From the NCBI RefSeq assembly GCF_900119075.1, contig NZ_FPIP01000006.1, forward strand, positions 90,632 through 154,631: DNA of 64,000 nt, in the 5' to 3' direction. Under the pieces are notes generated by a model. The model was given only the letters and a program-made list of their open reading frames with translations. It did no database searches and was not told where the DNA came from. Below, piece by piece: positions 1-7,652 of this stretch; positions within the stretch are counted from its first letter, which is position 1, and each line of letters opens with the position of its first letter. A program made the translations under genes and the position numbers. The DNA is from Ruminococcus flavefaciens (GTDB lineage Bacteria; Bacillota; Clostridia; Oscillospirales; Ruminococcaceae).

Positions 1-1059
1 TCCGACAAGGCTGAGTTCGGCGTTATCACAAACGGCGCTGCTTATCAGTACGTCAAGGAGGCTCTCGGCGACAAGGCTTCAGTGCTGAAGCTTGGTATGG
101 TAAATCCTCTCCCTGTCAAGCTCATTCAGGACTTCGCAAAGAAGTATGAGCAGATATACGTTATCGAGGAGCTTGACGGCATAATCGAGGAGCACTGCCG
201 CAATATCGGCGTGAACAACGTTAAGGGCAAGGAGATATTCGGCTATATCGGCGAGCTTCCACAGTCTGTTATCGCAGAGAAGCTTCTCGGCGAGAAGAAG
301 GACTTCGTGGCTCTCGAAGATGATATCCCTGTACGTCCTCCTGTAATGTGTGCAGGATGTCCACACAGAGGACTGTTCTACTGCTTAAAGAAGCTTGGTG
401 TTACAGTATCAGGTGATATCGGCTGCTACACTCTCGGAGCTGCCGCACCTCTCAACGCTATCGACACAACAATTTGTATGGGTGCTTCTATATCAGGTCT
501 CCACGGCTTCAACAAGGCAAGAGGAGCAGAGTCCGAGCACAAGAGCGTTGCAGTTATCGGTGATTCAACATTCATGCACAGCGGTATGACAGGTCTTGTA
601 AATATCGCTTACAATAATTCAAATTCAACAGTTATCATTCTCGATAACTCTATCACAGGTATGACAGGTCATCAGCAGAACCCGACTACAGGTAAGAACC
701 TCAAGGGCGATCCTGCTGCGGCAGTTAATCTTGAGGAGCTCTGCAAGGCTATCGGTATCAAGCGCGTCCGCGTAACTGATCCTTACAAGCTTGCCGAGAC
801 AGAGGCTGCTATCAAGGAGGAGCTTGCTGCTGACGAGGCTTCGGTAATTATTTCCAGACGTCCGTGCGCACTTCTCAAGTACGTTAAGCACAATCCGCCT
901 GTAAAGGTAAATACAGACAAGTGCGTAGGCTGCAAGATGTGCATGAAGCTGGGATGTCCTGCTATCTCAATGCGCGACGGCAAGGCAGTAGTTGACCACA
1001 CTCTCTGCGTAGGCTGCGGCATATGTCAGGAGCAGTGCAAAGTCGGAGCTATCCAGTAA
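1..1059 (+). CDS. iorA: Indolepyruvate:ferredoxin oxidoreductase, alpha subunit (5' truncated by window)
   Basis: This is the C-terminal 352 codons of IorA; the reading frame is open from base 1, so the gene begins outside the window. IorAB oxidatively decarboxylates aryl pyruvates (indolepyruvate, phenylpyruvate) to aryl-acetyl-CoA and reduces ferredoxin, or runs in reverse. Visible are the thiamine-diphosphate region (GDIGCYTLGAAAP, then GDSTFMHSGMTG and DNSITGMTGHQ) and two C-terminal [4Fe-4S] cluster motifs, CVGCKMCMKLGCP and CVGCGICQEQC. Its partner iorB lies 0.9 kb downstream, separated by two small genes and a repeat array, which is unusual because the subunits are normally adjacent. 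Family identification is secure. Confidence 0.95.
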   Translation, partial: SDKAEFGVITNGAAYQYVKEALGDKASVLKLGMVNPLPVKLIQDFAKKYEQIYVIEELDGIIEEHCRNIGVNNVKGKEIFGYIGELPQSVIAEKLLGEKKDFVALEDDIPVRPPVMCAGCPHRGLFYCLKKLGVTVSGDIGCYTLGAAAPLNAIDTTICMGASISGLHGFNKARGAESEHKSVAVIGDSTFMHSGMTGLVNIAYNNSNSTVIILDNSITGMTGHQQNPTTGKNLKGDPAAAVNLEELCKAIGIKRVRVTDPYKLAETEAAIKEELAADEASVIISRRPCALLKYVKHNPPVKVNTDKCVGCKMCMKLGCPAISMRDGKAVVDHTLCVGCGICQEQCKVGAIQ

Positions 1060-1113
1060 GCACATTCAAGGCTTTGAATAAAAGCTCCTAAGACGGGGGC
1101 GGAGGCTCTCCGC

Positions 1114-1144
1114 TCAGGAGCAGTGTAAAGTCGGAGCTATTGAG
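1114..1144 (+). repeat. Ghost copy of the iorA 3' end
   Basis: The last codons of iorA (1026-1056) recur 88 bp downstream with about 28 of 31 bases identical. In frame, the copy encodes QEQCKVGAIE-stop against QEQCKVGAIQ-stop in the real gene; the Cys and Ile codon differences are synonymous. This looks like the tail of a divergent iorA allele left by recombination or replacement, not simple slippage. Confidence 0.7.
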
Positions 1145-1149
1145 TGATT

Positions 1150-1320
1150 AGAGCTAAGAACTAAGAACTAAGAGCTAAGTAGGGGAGCCCGCCCTCGGGC
1201 TCCCGTGAGTGATAAGAGCTAAGTAGGGAACGCCGCCCTCGGCGTTCCGCAGATGACGCAATAAATACAAATGACCTATGTAGGGTACGCCGTCCTCGAC
1301 GTCCCATATGCGGCGTCCCT
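1150..1320. repeat. Composite array: heptamers plus GTAGGG palindromes
   Basis: This fills most of the gap between iorA and the next gene (1060-1372). Four heptamers (AGCTAAG/AACTAAG) run straight into a palindrome starting TAGGGG with arms GGGGAGCCCG/CGGGCTCCC (1182-1204). A second palindrome (1225-1248) has arms GGGAACGCCG/CGGCGTTCC. A third, degenerate one lies at 1281-1305, after the spacer AATAAATACAAATGACC. The same order of parts recurs at 2579-2755. Confidence 0.85.
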
Positions 1321-1372
1321 GACGTTACCTGCATACAAACAATATAACGGTGCACTAAAACGGGGTATAACT

Positions 1373-1600
1373 ATGAAAATCAGAAAGATAAGCTGTCCAT
1401 ATTGCAATATACTTATGGAATACAAAGGAACAAAGCGTATGCAACTGGGACGCACAGGCTTTATTATAGGAGATATTGACAATCTCTTTTCTGGAGCGCT
1501 TACAACAAGCATCTATGAGTGCCCGAAGTGCGGAAAGCTTGAATTTTTCAGATTTAAGAAAACAAAGAGGAAAAAAGATGATACAGTTGCCGATATATGA
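1373..1600 (+). CDS. Small zinc-ribbon protein, function unknown
   Basis: A 75-residue protein beginning MKIRKISCPYC. Two Cys pairs (CPYC near residue 8 and CPKC near residue 51) form a likely zinc ribbon; the C-terminus is very basic (FKKTKRKKDD), as in small nucleic-acid-binding or accessory proteins. I chose the ATG at 1373, where the repeat-like upstream sequence ends, over longer in-frame starts that would translate the repeat. The ribosome site is weak (GGGGT). The last 23 bases overlap the next gene. The product is not recognised; the pair sits between iorA and iorB and may have been inserted there. Confidence 0.6.
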   Translation: MKIRKISCPYCNILMEYKGTKRMQLGRTGFIIGDIDNLFSGALTTSIYECPKCGKLEFFRFKKTKRKKDDTVADI

Positions 1601-1976
1601 GGAGTTCGCCCACTGGCTGGACGATATCCTCGAAAACAACGAAATGCCAGAGGAAACAAAGGCGTTCTGCTTCAATCTCTATGAGGAGTCCGACGAGGAG
1701 CACATCTGCGGCGTCCAGATTATTGCCGCAGGAGAGTACGATCCCGAGGACAAGGACGGCGAATGGGCTTGCGAGGAGGTCTGGAGCAGTGAGGAGAATA
1801 TCTTCACGGTTGATACCTCCGACGAGGAAGACACGAGCTGGGCTCACGCACAGGAGCTCATAAAGGAAATGATAGAGGAATACCTCAGAAACGGTAAATA
1901 CTCAGGCATTCTCAGCGGAGCAGCGGCAGTTGCCGTAGGCTTCGTTGACGGCGAACTGGATATCATTTCGCAATGA
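1578..1976 (+). CDS. Acidic hypothetical protein
   Basis: A 132-residue, strongly acidic soluble protein (MIQLPIYEEFAHWLDD...). The ATG at 1578 is preceded by AGAGGAAAAAAG, a reasonable ribosome site lying inside the end of the zinc-ribbon gene, which suggests translational coupling. There are no membrane segments, signal peptide or recognisable catalytic motif. Its composition (many Asp and Glu, two WS/AW patches) and small size are like cytosolic proteins of unknown role. No function is claimed. Confidence 0.7.
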   Translation: MIQLPIYEEFAHWLDDILENNEMPEETKAFCFNLYEESDEEHICGVQIIAAGEYDPEDKDGEWACEEVWSSEENIFTVDTSDEEDTSWAHAQELIKEMIEEYLRNGKYSGILSGAAAVAVGFVDGELDIISQ

Positions 1977-2002
1977 ATATTGACTTTAAGGAGTAATATA
2001 AA

Positions 2003-2578
2003 ATGGAAACTAAATCAATTATGATAGTCGGCGTCGGCGGACAGGGTTCGCTTCTCGCTTCAAGACTTCTCGGCAATGTGCTTCTTGCACAGGGCTATGA
2101 CGTAAAGGTAAGCGAGGTACACGGAATGAGCCAGCGCGGCGGTTCTGTTGTTACATACGTAAAGTACGGCGATAAGGTATATTCGCCTGTTATCGAAAAG
2201 GGCGAGGCAGACGCAGTTATCTCCTTCGAGCTTCTCGAAGCAGCAAGATGTCTCCCTTATCTTAAAAAGGGCGGCAAGCTTATCACATCTACACAGCAGA
2301 TAGATCCTATGCCTGTTATCACAGGTGCTGCAAAGTATCCCGAGAATCTCGTTGAGAAGCTCAAGGCAGCAGGTGTAGAGCTTGTAGCAGTTGACGCACT
2401 GTCACTGGCTGAGCAGGCTGGTACAGCAAAGGCTTCAAACGTAGTTCTCATGGGCGTTCTTGCTTCACGCATGGACTATCCCGACGAGCTCTGGCAGAAA
2501 GCACTGGAGCAGTGCGTACCGCCTAAGTTCCTCGACCTTAACAAGAAGGCATTTGAGCTCGGCAAAGCAGCTAAGTAA
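2003..2578 (+). CDS. iorB: Indolepyruvate:ferredoxin oxidoreductase, beta subunit
   Basis: A 191-residue gamma-type 2-oxoacid oxidoreductase subunit that completes IorA. The N-terminus has the conserved GVGGQGSLLASRLLG motif, followed by SEVHGMSQRGG, both hallmarks of the family's CoA-binding subunit. Ribosome site AAGGAG lies 11 bases before the ATG. It is followed after a repeat array by paaK, so IorAB and the aryl-CoA ligase appear to form one aromatic-acid pathway. Length is normal for IorB. Confidence 0.95.
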   Translation: METKSIMIVGVGGQGSLLASRLLGNVLLAQGYDVKVSEVHGMSQRGGSVVTYVKYGDKVYSPVIEKGEADAVISFELLEAARCLPYLKKGGKLITSTQQIDPMPVITGAAKYPENLVEKLKAAGVELVAVDALSLAEQAGTAKASNVVLMGVLASRMDYPDELWQKALEQCVPPKFLDLNKKAFELGKAAK

Positions 2579-2755
2579 TAGAGCTAAGAATTAAGAGCTA
2601 AGAACTAAGAACGATGTAGGGGACGCCGCCCTCGGCGTCCCGCAAGTTGCGAAATAAATATAAATGACCGATTGCAGGGGGGGCGATGCCTACATCGCCC
2701 CGCTGGCACGAGTTTATTATATCGGGCGGATAATATCCGCCCCTGCACACGAACA
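2579..2755. repeat. Composite array: heptamers plus three palindromes
   Basis: It starts directly after the iorB stop codon. Heptamers (AGCTAAG, AATTAAG, AACTAAG) run in phase into GTAGGGGACGCC/GGCGTCCC (2616-2641). After a GAAATAAATATAAATGACC spacer comes a palindrome with arms GGGCGATG/CATCGCCC (2674-2703), then an inverted one, CGGGCGGAT/ATCCGCCC ending CTGC (2723-2745). It is a homologue of the array at 1150-1320 with different arm sequences. Confidence 0.85.
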
Positions 2756-2800
2756 TCATATCATAACATAATAAATCCATAAATAAGGAGTAGAAGTCCA

Positions 2801-4108
2801 ATGGAAAAGTATTGGAACAAAGAGATCGAATGTATGCCCCGTGAGGACATGAAAAAGCTTCAGGACCAGCGCCTTGTGGCACAGGTAAAGCACGTATATG
2901 AAAACGTGAAGTATTACCGCGATCTCATGGACAAAAAAGGCGTAAAGCCCGAGGACATCAAGGGGACTGACGATCTTCACAAGCTGCCGTTCCTCAGCAA
3001 GGCTGATCTTCGTGAGGCATATCCCTACGGACTCCTTGCAAAGCCCCTCAGCGAATGTGTAAGGATACACTCCACCAGCGGTACCACTGGCAAGCGCGTC
3101 GTTGCTTTCTATACTCAGAACGACGTTGATATGTGGGAGGACTGCTGTGCGAGGGCTATCACTGCCGCAGGCGGCACTAACGAGGACGTAGTTCAGGTAG
3201 CATACGGCTACGGTCTGTTCACAGGCGGTATGGGAATCCACGGCGGCTCACACAAGGTAGGCTGTCTTACTCTTCCGATGAGTTCAGGCAATACTGAGCG
3301 CCAGATACAGTTCATGCGCGACCTCAATGCGACTATACTTTGCTGTACTCCTTCCTATGCGGCATATCTCGGCGAAACTGTCCGCGAAATGGGACTTACT
3401 CCCGACGACCTCAACCTCAAGGCTGGTATCTTCGGTGCCGAGCCGTGGACTGAGGAAATGCGCCGCAGTATCGAGCAGTCACTGGGTATCAAGGCTTACG
3501 ACATCTTCGGACTTACAGAGTCCAGCGGTCCCGGCGTTGCATTCGAGTGCTCTGAGCAGAATGGTATGCACATCAACGAGGACAACTTTATCCCAGAGAT
3601 AATCGATCCCGAGACAGGAGAGGTTCTCCCCGAGGGCGAGGTAGGCGAGCTTGTGTTCACAAGCATAACCAAGGAGGCATTCCCCCTTCTTCGCTATCGT
3701 ACACGCGACCTCTGCAAGCTCACAAGGGGCAAGTGCTCATGCGGACGTACTCTCGTAAAAATGGCTAAGCCTATGGGCAGAAGCGATGATATGATGATTA
3801 TCCGCGGAGTAAACGTATTCCCGTCGCAGATAGAGACTGTTCTCATCGAGCAGGGCTATTCGCCTAACTACCTTATCGAGGTCGACCGCGTAAACAACAC
3901 GGATACCCTCGATATCAACGTTGAGATGAACCCCGACCAGTTCTCGGACAAGGTCAAGGATATGCAGAAGCAGGAGAGAGACCTTGCTGTTGCTATTAAG
4001 ACCATGCTGGGAATCAACCCCAAGGTTCACCTTGTATCGCCTAAGTCTATCGCAAGAAGCGAGGGCAAGGCTGTAAGAGTCATCGACAAGCGCAAGCTTC
4101 ACGACTAA
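2801..4108 (+). CDS. paaK: Phenylacetate-CoA ligase (AMP-forming)
   Basis: 435 residues, the usual length for PaaK, which activates phenylacetate or other aryl acetates to the CoA thioester using ATP. The adenylate-forming motif STSGTTGKRVVAFYT is near residue 92; YDIFGLTESSGPG is the acyl-activating core, followed by YRTRDL and the hinge/C-terminal GRSDDMMIIRGVNVFPSQIE with the late lysine in SEGKAVRV. Ribosome site AAGGAG precedes the ATG. Next to iorAB and an ACT-domain gene, it fits conversion of environmental aryl acetates to aryl pyruvates and aromatic amino acids, or the reverse. Confidence 0.93.
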   Translation: MEKYWNKEIECMPREDMKKLQDQRLVAQVKHVYENVKYYRDLMDKKGVKPEDIKGTDDLHKLPFLSKADLREAYPYGLLAKPLSECVRIHSTSGTTGKRVVAFYTQNDVDMWEDCCARAITAAGGTNEDVVQVAYGYGLFTGGMGIHGGSHKVGCLTLPMSSGNTERQIQFMRDLNATILCCTPSYAAYLGETVREMGLTPDDLNLKAGIFGAEPWTEEMRRSIEQSLGIKAYDIFGLTESSGPGVAFECSEQNGMHINEDNFIPEIIDPETGEVLPEGEVGELVFTSITKEAFPLLRYRTRDLCKLTRGKCSCGRTLVKMAKPMGRSDDMMIIRGVNVFPSQIETVLIEQGYSPNYLIEVDRVNNTDTLDINVEMNPDQFSDKVKDMQKQERDLAVAIKTMLGINPKVHLVSPKSIARSEGKAVRVIDKRKLHD

Positions 4109-4178
4109 GTTAAAAGCAGACCGCCGAAGCAGTCTGTTGAATAAAAATATCTTTAATCATTTTAAGGAGGTTTCATTT

Positions 4179-4403
4179 ATGAAAATCAAATTATTTTCCA
4201 CAAATTATATGCCTGAGCAGGAGAAGTATCAGAGATTTGCAGCTTTTGAGAACGAGCTCAATCAGTTTATCCAGACTGTAAAGGTCATCGATATCAAGTA
4301 CACTACTTCCGCAGGTCTTTGCCATGATGCACAGACTCACGTAAACGAGTACGTTGACGAGCACTCTGTTCTCGTTATGTATGAGGATATCGACAAGAAG
4401 TAA
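4179..4403 (+). CDS. Small protein, possibly Cse60-like
   Basis: 74 residues (MKIKLFSTNYMPEQEKYQRF...). The ATG at 4179 follows a perfect AAGGAGG eight bases upstream, so this start is preferred to the longer in-frame one. The V-x-DIKY-x-TS stretch in mid protein recalls the small sporulation protein Cse60 of bacilli, but similarity is short and I hold it loosely. A PaaK-IorAB accessory role is equally possible from position. A hairpin (AGACCGC CGAA GCAGTCT) precedes it. No signal peptide or membrane segment. Confidence 0.7.
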   Translation: MKIKLFSTNYMPEQEKYQRFAAFENELNQFIQTVKVIDIKYTTSAGLCHDAQTHVNEYVDEHSVLVMYEDIDKK

Positions 4404-4411
4404 TAACTTCT

Positions 4412-4525
4412 TCTGCGGTCGGCAGGACTATCGTAAAGATATTGGCTGTCCTTCCCTGATATGCACAGGGAAGGACGCAAGGCAGCTTTAAGCTGTTAGG
4501 GGCTTTGCGGTCAGTCGCCGAAACA
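4412..4525 (+). promoter_or_regulatory. Structured leader upstream of the ACT-domain gene
   Basis: The 143-base gap before the ACT gene folds on paper into stacked helices. An 11-bp stem (4448-4458 with 4466-4476, arms GTCCTTCCCTG/CAGGGAAGGAC) is followed at once by CGCAAGGC (4476-4483) pairing with GCTTTGCG (4502-4509, one G-U), which encloses CAGCT-TTA-AGCTG (4483-4495). There is no U-tract, so it is not a plain terminator. It matches no riboswitch I know. It is either a cis-regulatory RNA for the amino-acid-sensing gene or a structured intergenic element. Confidence 0.45.
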
Positions 4526-4546
4526 ATCTAAAAGGAGGATCGTCGT

Positions 4547-4981
4547 ATGTCAAACGTAAGACAGATCTCGGTTTTTGTAGATAATATGCCAAATCAGGCG
4601 GCAGGCGTCATGAGGATAATCAAGGAGAAAGGTATCAACCTGAGAGCCCTCAGCCTTGCCGATACCGCTGATTTCGGAATAATCAGGCTCATTGCCAATG
4701 ATACCGAAAAGACAGTGGATATCCTGAGAGCGGCTTCATACGCAGTAAATGTAACAGAGGTGCTGGCAATTTCCATTCCCGATACACCGGGACAGCTCAG
4801 CCGTGTGCTGGACGTGCTCGGTCAGGACAATGTAAATGTTGAGTATATGTACTCGTTCCTCGGTACCTCAGACAGGGCTGTATCCTTCGTTATCCGTGTT
4901 GATGACAACGCTCAGGCTTCTGAAGCGCTCAACAGGGGCGGTATTATTCAGCTTACCGAAAATGATATTGCTGAAATGTAA
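4547..4981 (+). CDS. Tandem ACT-domain amino-acid sensor protein
   Basis: 144 residues made of two ACT domains (residues about 1-68 and 70-140) with the typical beta-alpha-beta openings RQISVFVDNMPNQAAGVM and ISIPDTPGQLSRVLDVL. There is no catalytic domain, so it is a ligand-binding protein. ACT domains commonly bind amino acids, and stand-alone double-ACT proteins are often encoded with aryl-CoA ligases and 2-oxoacid oxidoreductases, so an aromatic amino acid is the likely ligand (inference). An excellent ribosome site, AAAGGAGG, precedes the ATG. Confidence 0.88.
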   Translation: MSNVRQISVFVDNMPNQAAGVMRIIKEKGINLRALSLADTADFGIIRLIANDTEKTVDILRAASYAVNVTEVLAISIPDTPGQLSRVLDVLGQDNVNVEYMYSFLGTSDRAVSFVIRVDDNAQASEALNRGGIIQLTENDIAEM

Positions 4982-5027
4982 AATTTGCACAAAAAGAGAA
5001 CCTGTTTTGAAAAAATATTAAAAACGC

Positions 5028-5057
5028 TTGACATAATTCCCGTTGATGTTGTATAAT
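5028..5057 (+). promoter_or_regulatory. Sigma-A type promoter for the zinc-ribbon gene
   Basis: A TTGACA -35 box (5028-5033) and TATAAT -10 box (5052-5057), both perfect, are separated by 18 bp. The expected start lies about 40 bases before the next ATG. Confidence 0.85.
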
Positions 5058-5104
5058 TATAATACGATATTTAGCGAGAAAATATTCGACAGGAGTGATG
5101 GAAA

Positions 5105-5539
5105 ATGGGTATTCTCGATAAATTTAATGACGCAAGCAGGGGTGTGTCGGAAAAGGCTAAGAATATCTCCGAAGCCAATAACCTCAAGAGGAAGATCCTT
5201 TATGAGGAAGAGCGTATAGTGGAGATATTTACTGATATCGGAAAGAGATATTACAAGAATCCGGGAGATGATCCTGCGGCTCTTAAAGTACTTTGCGACG
5301 ATATAGATACAAGACGCAGAAGAATAAAGAAGATGAGATATGAGCTCAACGGCATAAGAGGCTACAAGGTATGCCCCAAGTGCGACGCTGAGGTCAATGA
5401 ACGCTTCCAGTTCTGCGGACGCTGCGGCGCAAGACTTCCCGATATCGAGGACGAGGACTTCATGTCCCTTGAAGCAAACGATTATTACACAGAAAGCAGC
5501 AATAACTTCTTCAATGCTGATTCTAACAAGAACTATTGA
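5105..5539 (+). CDS. Zinc-ribbon protein of unknown function
   Basis: 144 residues. The N-terminal two-thirds is helical and charged (coiled-coil-like, NNLKRKILYEEERIVEIF), followed near residue 90 by a zinc ribbon with CPKC and CGRCG pairs, then an acidic Asn-rich tail. Proteins of this build are common in gut Clostridia but their role is unknown to me. It has its own consensus promoter and ends in a strong intrinsic terminator, so it is a single-gene transcript. Ribosome site CAGGAGTG lies before the ATG. Confidence 0.8.
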   Translation: MGILDKFNDASRGVSEKAKNISEANNLKRKILYEEERIVEIFTDIGKRYYKNPGDDPAALKVLCDDIDTRRRRIKKMRYELNGIRGYKVCPKCDAEVNERFQFCGRCGARLPDIEDEDFMSLEANDYYTESSNNFFNADSNKNY

Positions 5540-5956
5540 TCACATAGGCTGTTCTGAGACTATCGGAACAGCCTTTTTATTACAGAAGCGAGCGCTTATG
5601 TGCTTGCAGATGAGCCTTGCAGGGATACACAGCACGAACCAGAACGCCGAAAAGGGTATGCATATCTGCCCAAGAAAATTGAAGGGCATATTGGAGTAAT
5701 CCCAGACGTTCCAGTGCATAATAATGTTATCGAATATGCCCACGGCAAGCTCTATCATTGTTATGAGAAGCGAGCCGAGAGCGCAGCTTTTCATAAGAGT
5801 CATAGTCCGGCGGCTGTTTATGGCATAGAGGATAGTCATGACAAAGCCGCCTGTCAGGCACATCGTCCAGTGGGTGTAGCCGCGGAGGACTATCTCTACA
5901 AGGCTGTAGCAGAAGTAACCCATAAGGAAAGAAAACAAAAGCTGTGATAGCTTCAT
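5540..5956 (-). CDS. CmpB-type putative ABC transporter membrane protein
   Basis: 138 residues with about four hydrophobic helices (FSFLMGYFCYSLVEIVL, TGGFVMTILYAI, LGSLLITMIELAVGIF, ICIPFSAFWFVLCIPARL). The NVWDYSNMPFNFLGQICIPFS region is characteristic of the PF06541 family (putative type IV ABC transporter permease, CmpB). The function of this family is not established. The gene converges on the zinc-ribbon gene with zero bases between stop codons, and its 3' end carries that gene's terminator. Confidence 0.78.
   Translation of the reverse strand: MKLSQLLFSFLMGYFCYSLVEIVLRGYTHWTMCLTGGFVMTILYAINSRRTMTLMKSCALGSLLITMIELAVGIFDNIIMHWNVWDYSNMPFNFLGQICIPFSAFWFVLCIPARLICKHISARFCNKKAVPIVSEQPM
5546..5578 (+). 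terminator. Intrinsic terminator lying inside the convergent gene
   Basis: Stem GGCTGTTC (5547-5554) with GAACAGCC (5566-5573), followed by five T. It lies wholly within the last codons of the opposing gene, which encode AVPIVSEQPM on the minus strand. Confidence 0.85.
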
Positions 5957-6034
5957 GGTATCACCTCGAAATATGATATAGCCATATTATTACCATTTTT
6001 ATTTTGAATATTCAGAAAAAGGAGTTGAATAAAT

Positions 6035-7507
6035 ATGCGGAAAAGCTGTATACTTATGCACATATCCAGCCTGCCGTCGGAATACGGCATAGGTCAGATG
6101 GGAAGGGCGGCATTTGAGTTCGTGGACTTTCTGAAGTCCGCTGAGGTCAAGTGCTGGCAGATACTGCCCCTTTCTCCTACGAGCTACGGCGATTCGCCCT
6201 ACCAGTCCTTCTCGGTAAAGGCGGGCAATCCCTACTTCATCGACTTTGAAGTGCTGGAGTGTGACGGGCTTCTGGAGCACCATGAATTCGCCTCGTTTGA
6301 ATGGGGAAACAACCCTAAATCCGTGGACTACAGCCTGTTGTACAAGCACTGCTATGAGGTGCTGAAAATCGCCTACGGACGCTTCAAGCCTGCAAAATTC
6401 CCCGAGTATAAGAAGTTCTGCGAGGAGAATAAAAAGTGGCTGGACGAGTACGCCCTGTTCATGGCGCTGAAGTTCAAAAACGGCGGCAAGCCGTGGTATG
6501 AGTGGGACGAGGAGCTGTCCATGCACAAGGCAAAGGCTGTATCAGCGGCGAAAAAAGAGCTGAAAAAGGACATCGGATTCCATAAGTTCATACAGTTTGA
6601 GTTCAGCCGTCAGTGGTCAGAGCTGAAAAAGTACGCCAACGACAACGGCATAGAGATTATCGGTGATATCCCGATTTACTGCGCTCTGGACAGCGTTGAG
6701 GCGTGGTCGTCACCGAGACTTTTCCAGTTCGACAGAAAGCGCAGACCTACTGCTGTTGCAGGCTGTCCGCCAGATGACTTCTCACCGCTGGGACAGCTCT
6801 GGGGCAATCCGCTGTATAACTGGAGCTATCATAAAAAGACGGGCTATGAGTGGTGGATAGACCGTATCAGAGCCGCAACGGAGCTCTATGATATCGTCCG
6901 TATCGATCATTTCCGCGGCTTTGAGAGCTACTACACCATTCCCTTCGGCAACGAGGACGCTACCATAGGCGAGTGGAAGAAAGGTCCGAATTATGAGCTT
7001 TTCAGGCTTGCCGAGGAAAAGCTGGGCAGGCTGAATATCATCGCCGAGGATCTGGGCTTCATTACTCCCGAGGTAAGGGAAATGCTGGACAAGTGCGGCT
7101 ATCCGGGTATGAAAGTCCTGCAATTCGGCTTTTCGGACGGCAAGAACGAGTATCTGCCCCATAATTTCAGCAGTACAAATTATTTCGCATATACGGGAAC
7201 TCACGACAACGAGACTCTCAACGGCTGGGTGGAGACCTTGGACAAGAAGTCCCTGAAATTCGCCATGAAATACCTTAACGTCAAGAAGAAAAAGGATATC
7301 CCCATGGCGGTAGTCCGTGCGGCTTGGGGAAGCGTTGCGGAGGTGGCTGCGGCGCAGATTCAGGACTTCCTTGACAGCCCCAAGGAGGGCAGAATGAATA
7401 CGCCCTCGACGCTGGGCGGCAACTGGCAGTTCCGCGTACAGAAGTCGGATTTAACGCCCGAGCTTGCGAAGAAGATACGTAAGCTGAACAGATTGTATAA
7501 CCGATAA
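6035..7507 (+). CDS. malQ: 4-alpha-glucanotransferase (amylomaltase)
   Basis: 490 residues, GH77 family, normal length. It transfers alpha-1,4-glucan segments between maltodextrins in the cytoplasm and works with glycogen phosphorylase, the next gene. GH77 signatures are the opening HISSLPSEYGIGQMG, the nucleophile Asp in VRIDHFRGFESYY, the general acid Glu in IAEDLGFITPEV, and the stabilising Asp in TGTHDNETLNGW. The KDIGFH and GDIPIYCALDS motifs are also present. Ribosome site AAAGGAG lies eight bases before the ATG. Confidence 0.96.
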   Translation: MRKSCILMHISSLPSEYGIGQMGRAAFEFVDFLKSAEVKCWQILPLSPTSYGDSPYQSFSVKAGNPYFIDFEVLECDGLLEHHEFASFEWGNNPKSVDYSLLYKHCYEVLKIAYGRFKPAKFPEYKKFCEENKKWLDEYALFMALKFKNGGKPWYEWDEELSMHKAKAVSAAKKELKKDIGFHKFIQFEFSRQWSELKKYANDNGIEIIGDIPIYCALDSVEAWSSPRLFQFDRKRRPTAVAGCPPDDFSPLGQLWGNPLYNWSYHKKTGYEWWIDRIRAATELYDIVRIDHFRGFESYYTIPFGNEDATIGEWKKGPNYELFRLAEEKLGRLNIIAEDLGFITPEVREMLDKCGYPGMKVLQFGFSDGKNEYLPHNFSSTNYFAYTGTHDNETLNGWVETLDKKSLKFAMKYLNVKKKKDIPMAVVRAAWGSVAEVAAAQIQDFLDSPKEGRMNTPSTLGGNWQFRVQKSDLTPELAKKIRKLNRLYNR

Positions 7508-7632
7508 ACAGTTGAGAGTTGAAAGTGGAGAGTTGAGAGTTAAGGTGTGACCTGTCGGTCACGTATCTGAATTTTTTTAATCTGTTCGCGTAAGCAAATA
7601 TCGGAACGCCGAGGGCGGCGTTCCCTACAGTT
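7508..7632. repeat. Heptamer array, foldback core and palindrome
   Basis: It begins at the malQ stop codon with heptamers (AGTTGAG, AGTTGAA, AGTGGAG, AGTTGAG, AGTTAAG). Next is GGTGTGACC TGTC GGTCAC, then a T-tract, then ATATCGG and an inverted GTAGGG palindrome (7602-7632; arms GGAACGCC/GGCGTTCC). The order resembles the element at 19136-19257. Confidence 0.75.
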
Positions 7633-7652
7633 CTGAAAAGGAGTAAGGGAAT

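Noticed and set aside
1271..1372. Upstream extension of the zinc-ribbon gene
   Set aside because: It would translate a decayed intergenic palindrome; the ATG at 1373 fits a zinc-ribbon start.
4460..4510. Possible c-di-GMP (GEMM) riboswitch, because of GCACAGGG and GGACGCAA
   Set aside because: The intervening GNRA-capped helix and the later receptor segments are absent, and CAGGGAAGGAC pairs instead with the upstream GTCCTTCCCTG.
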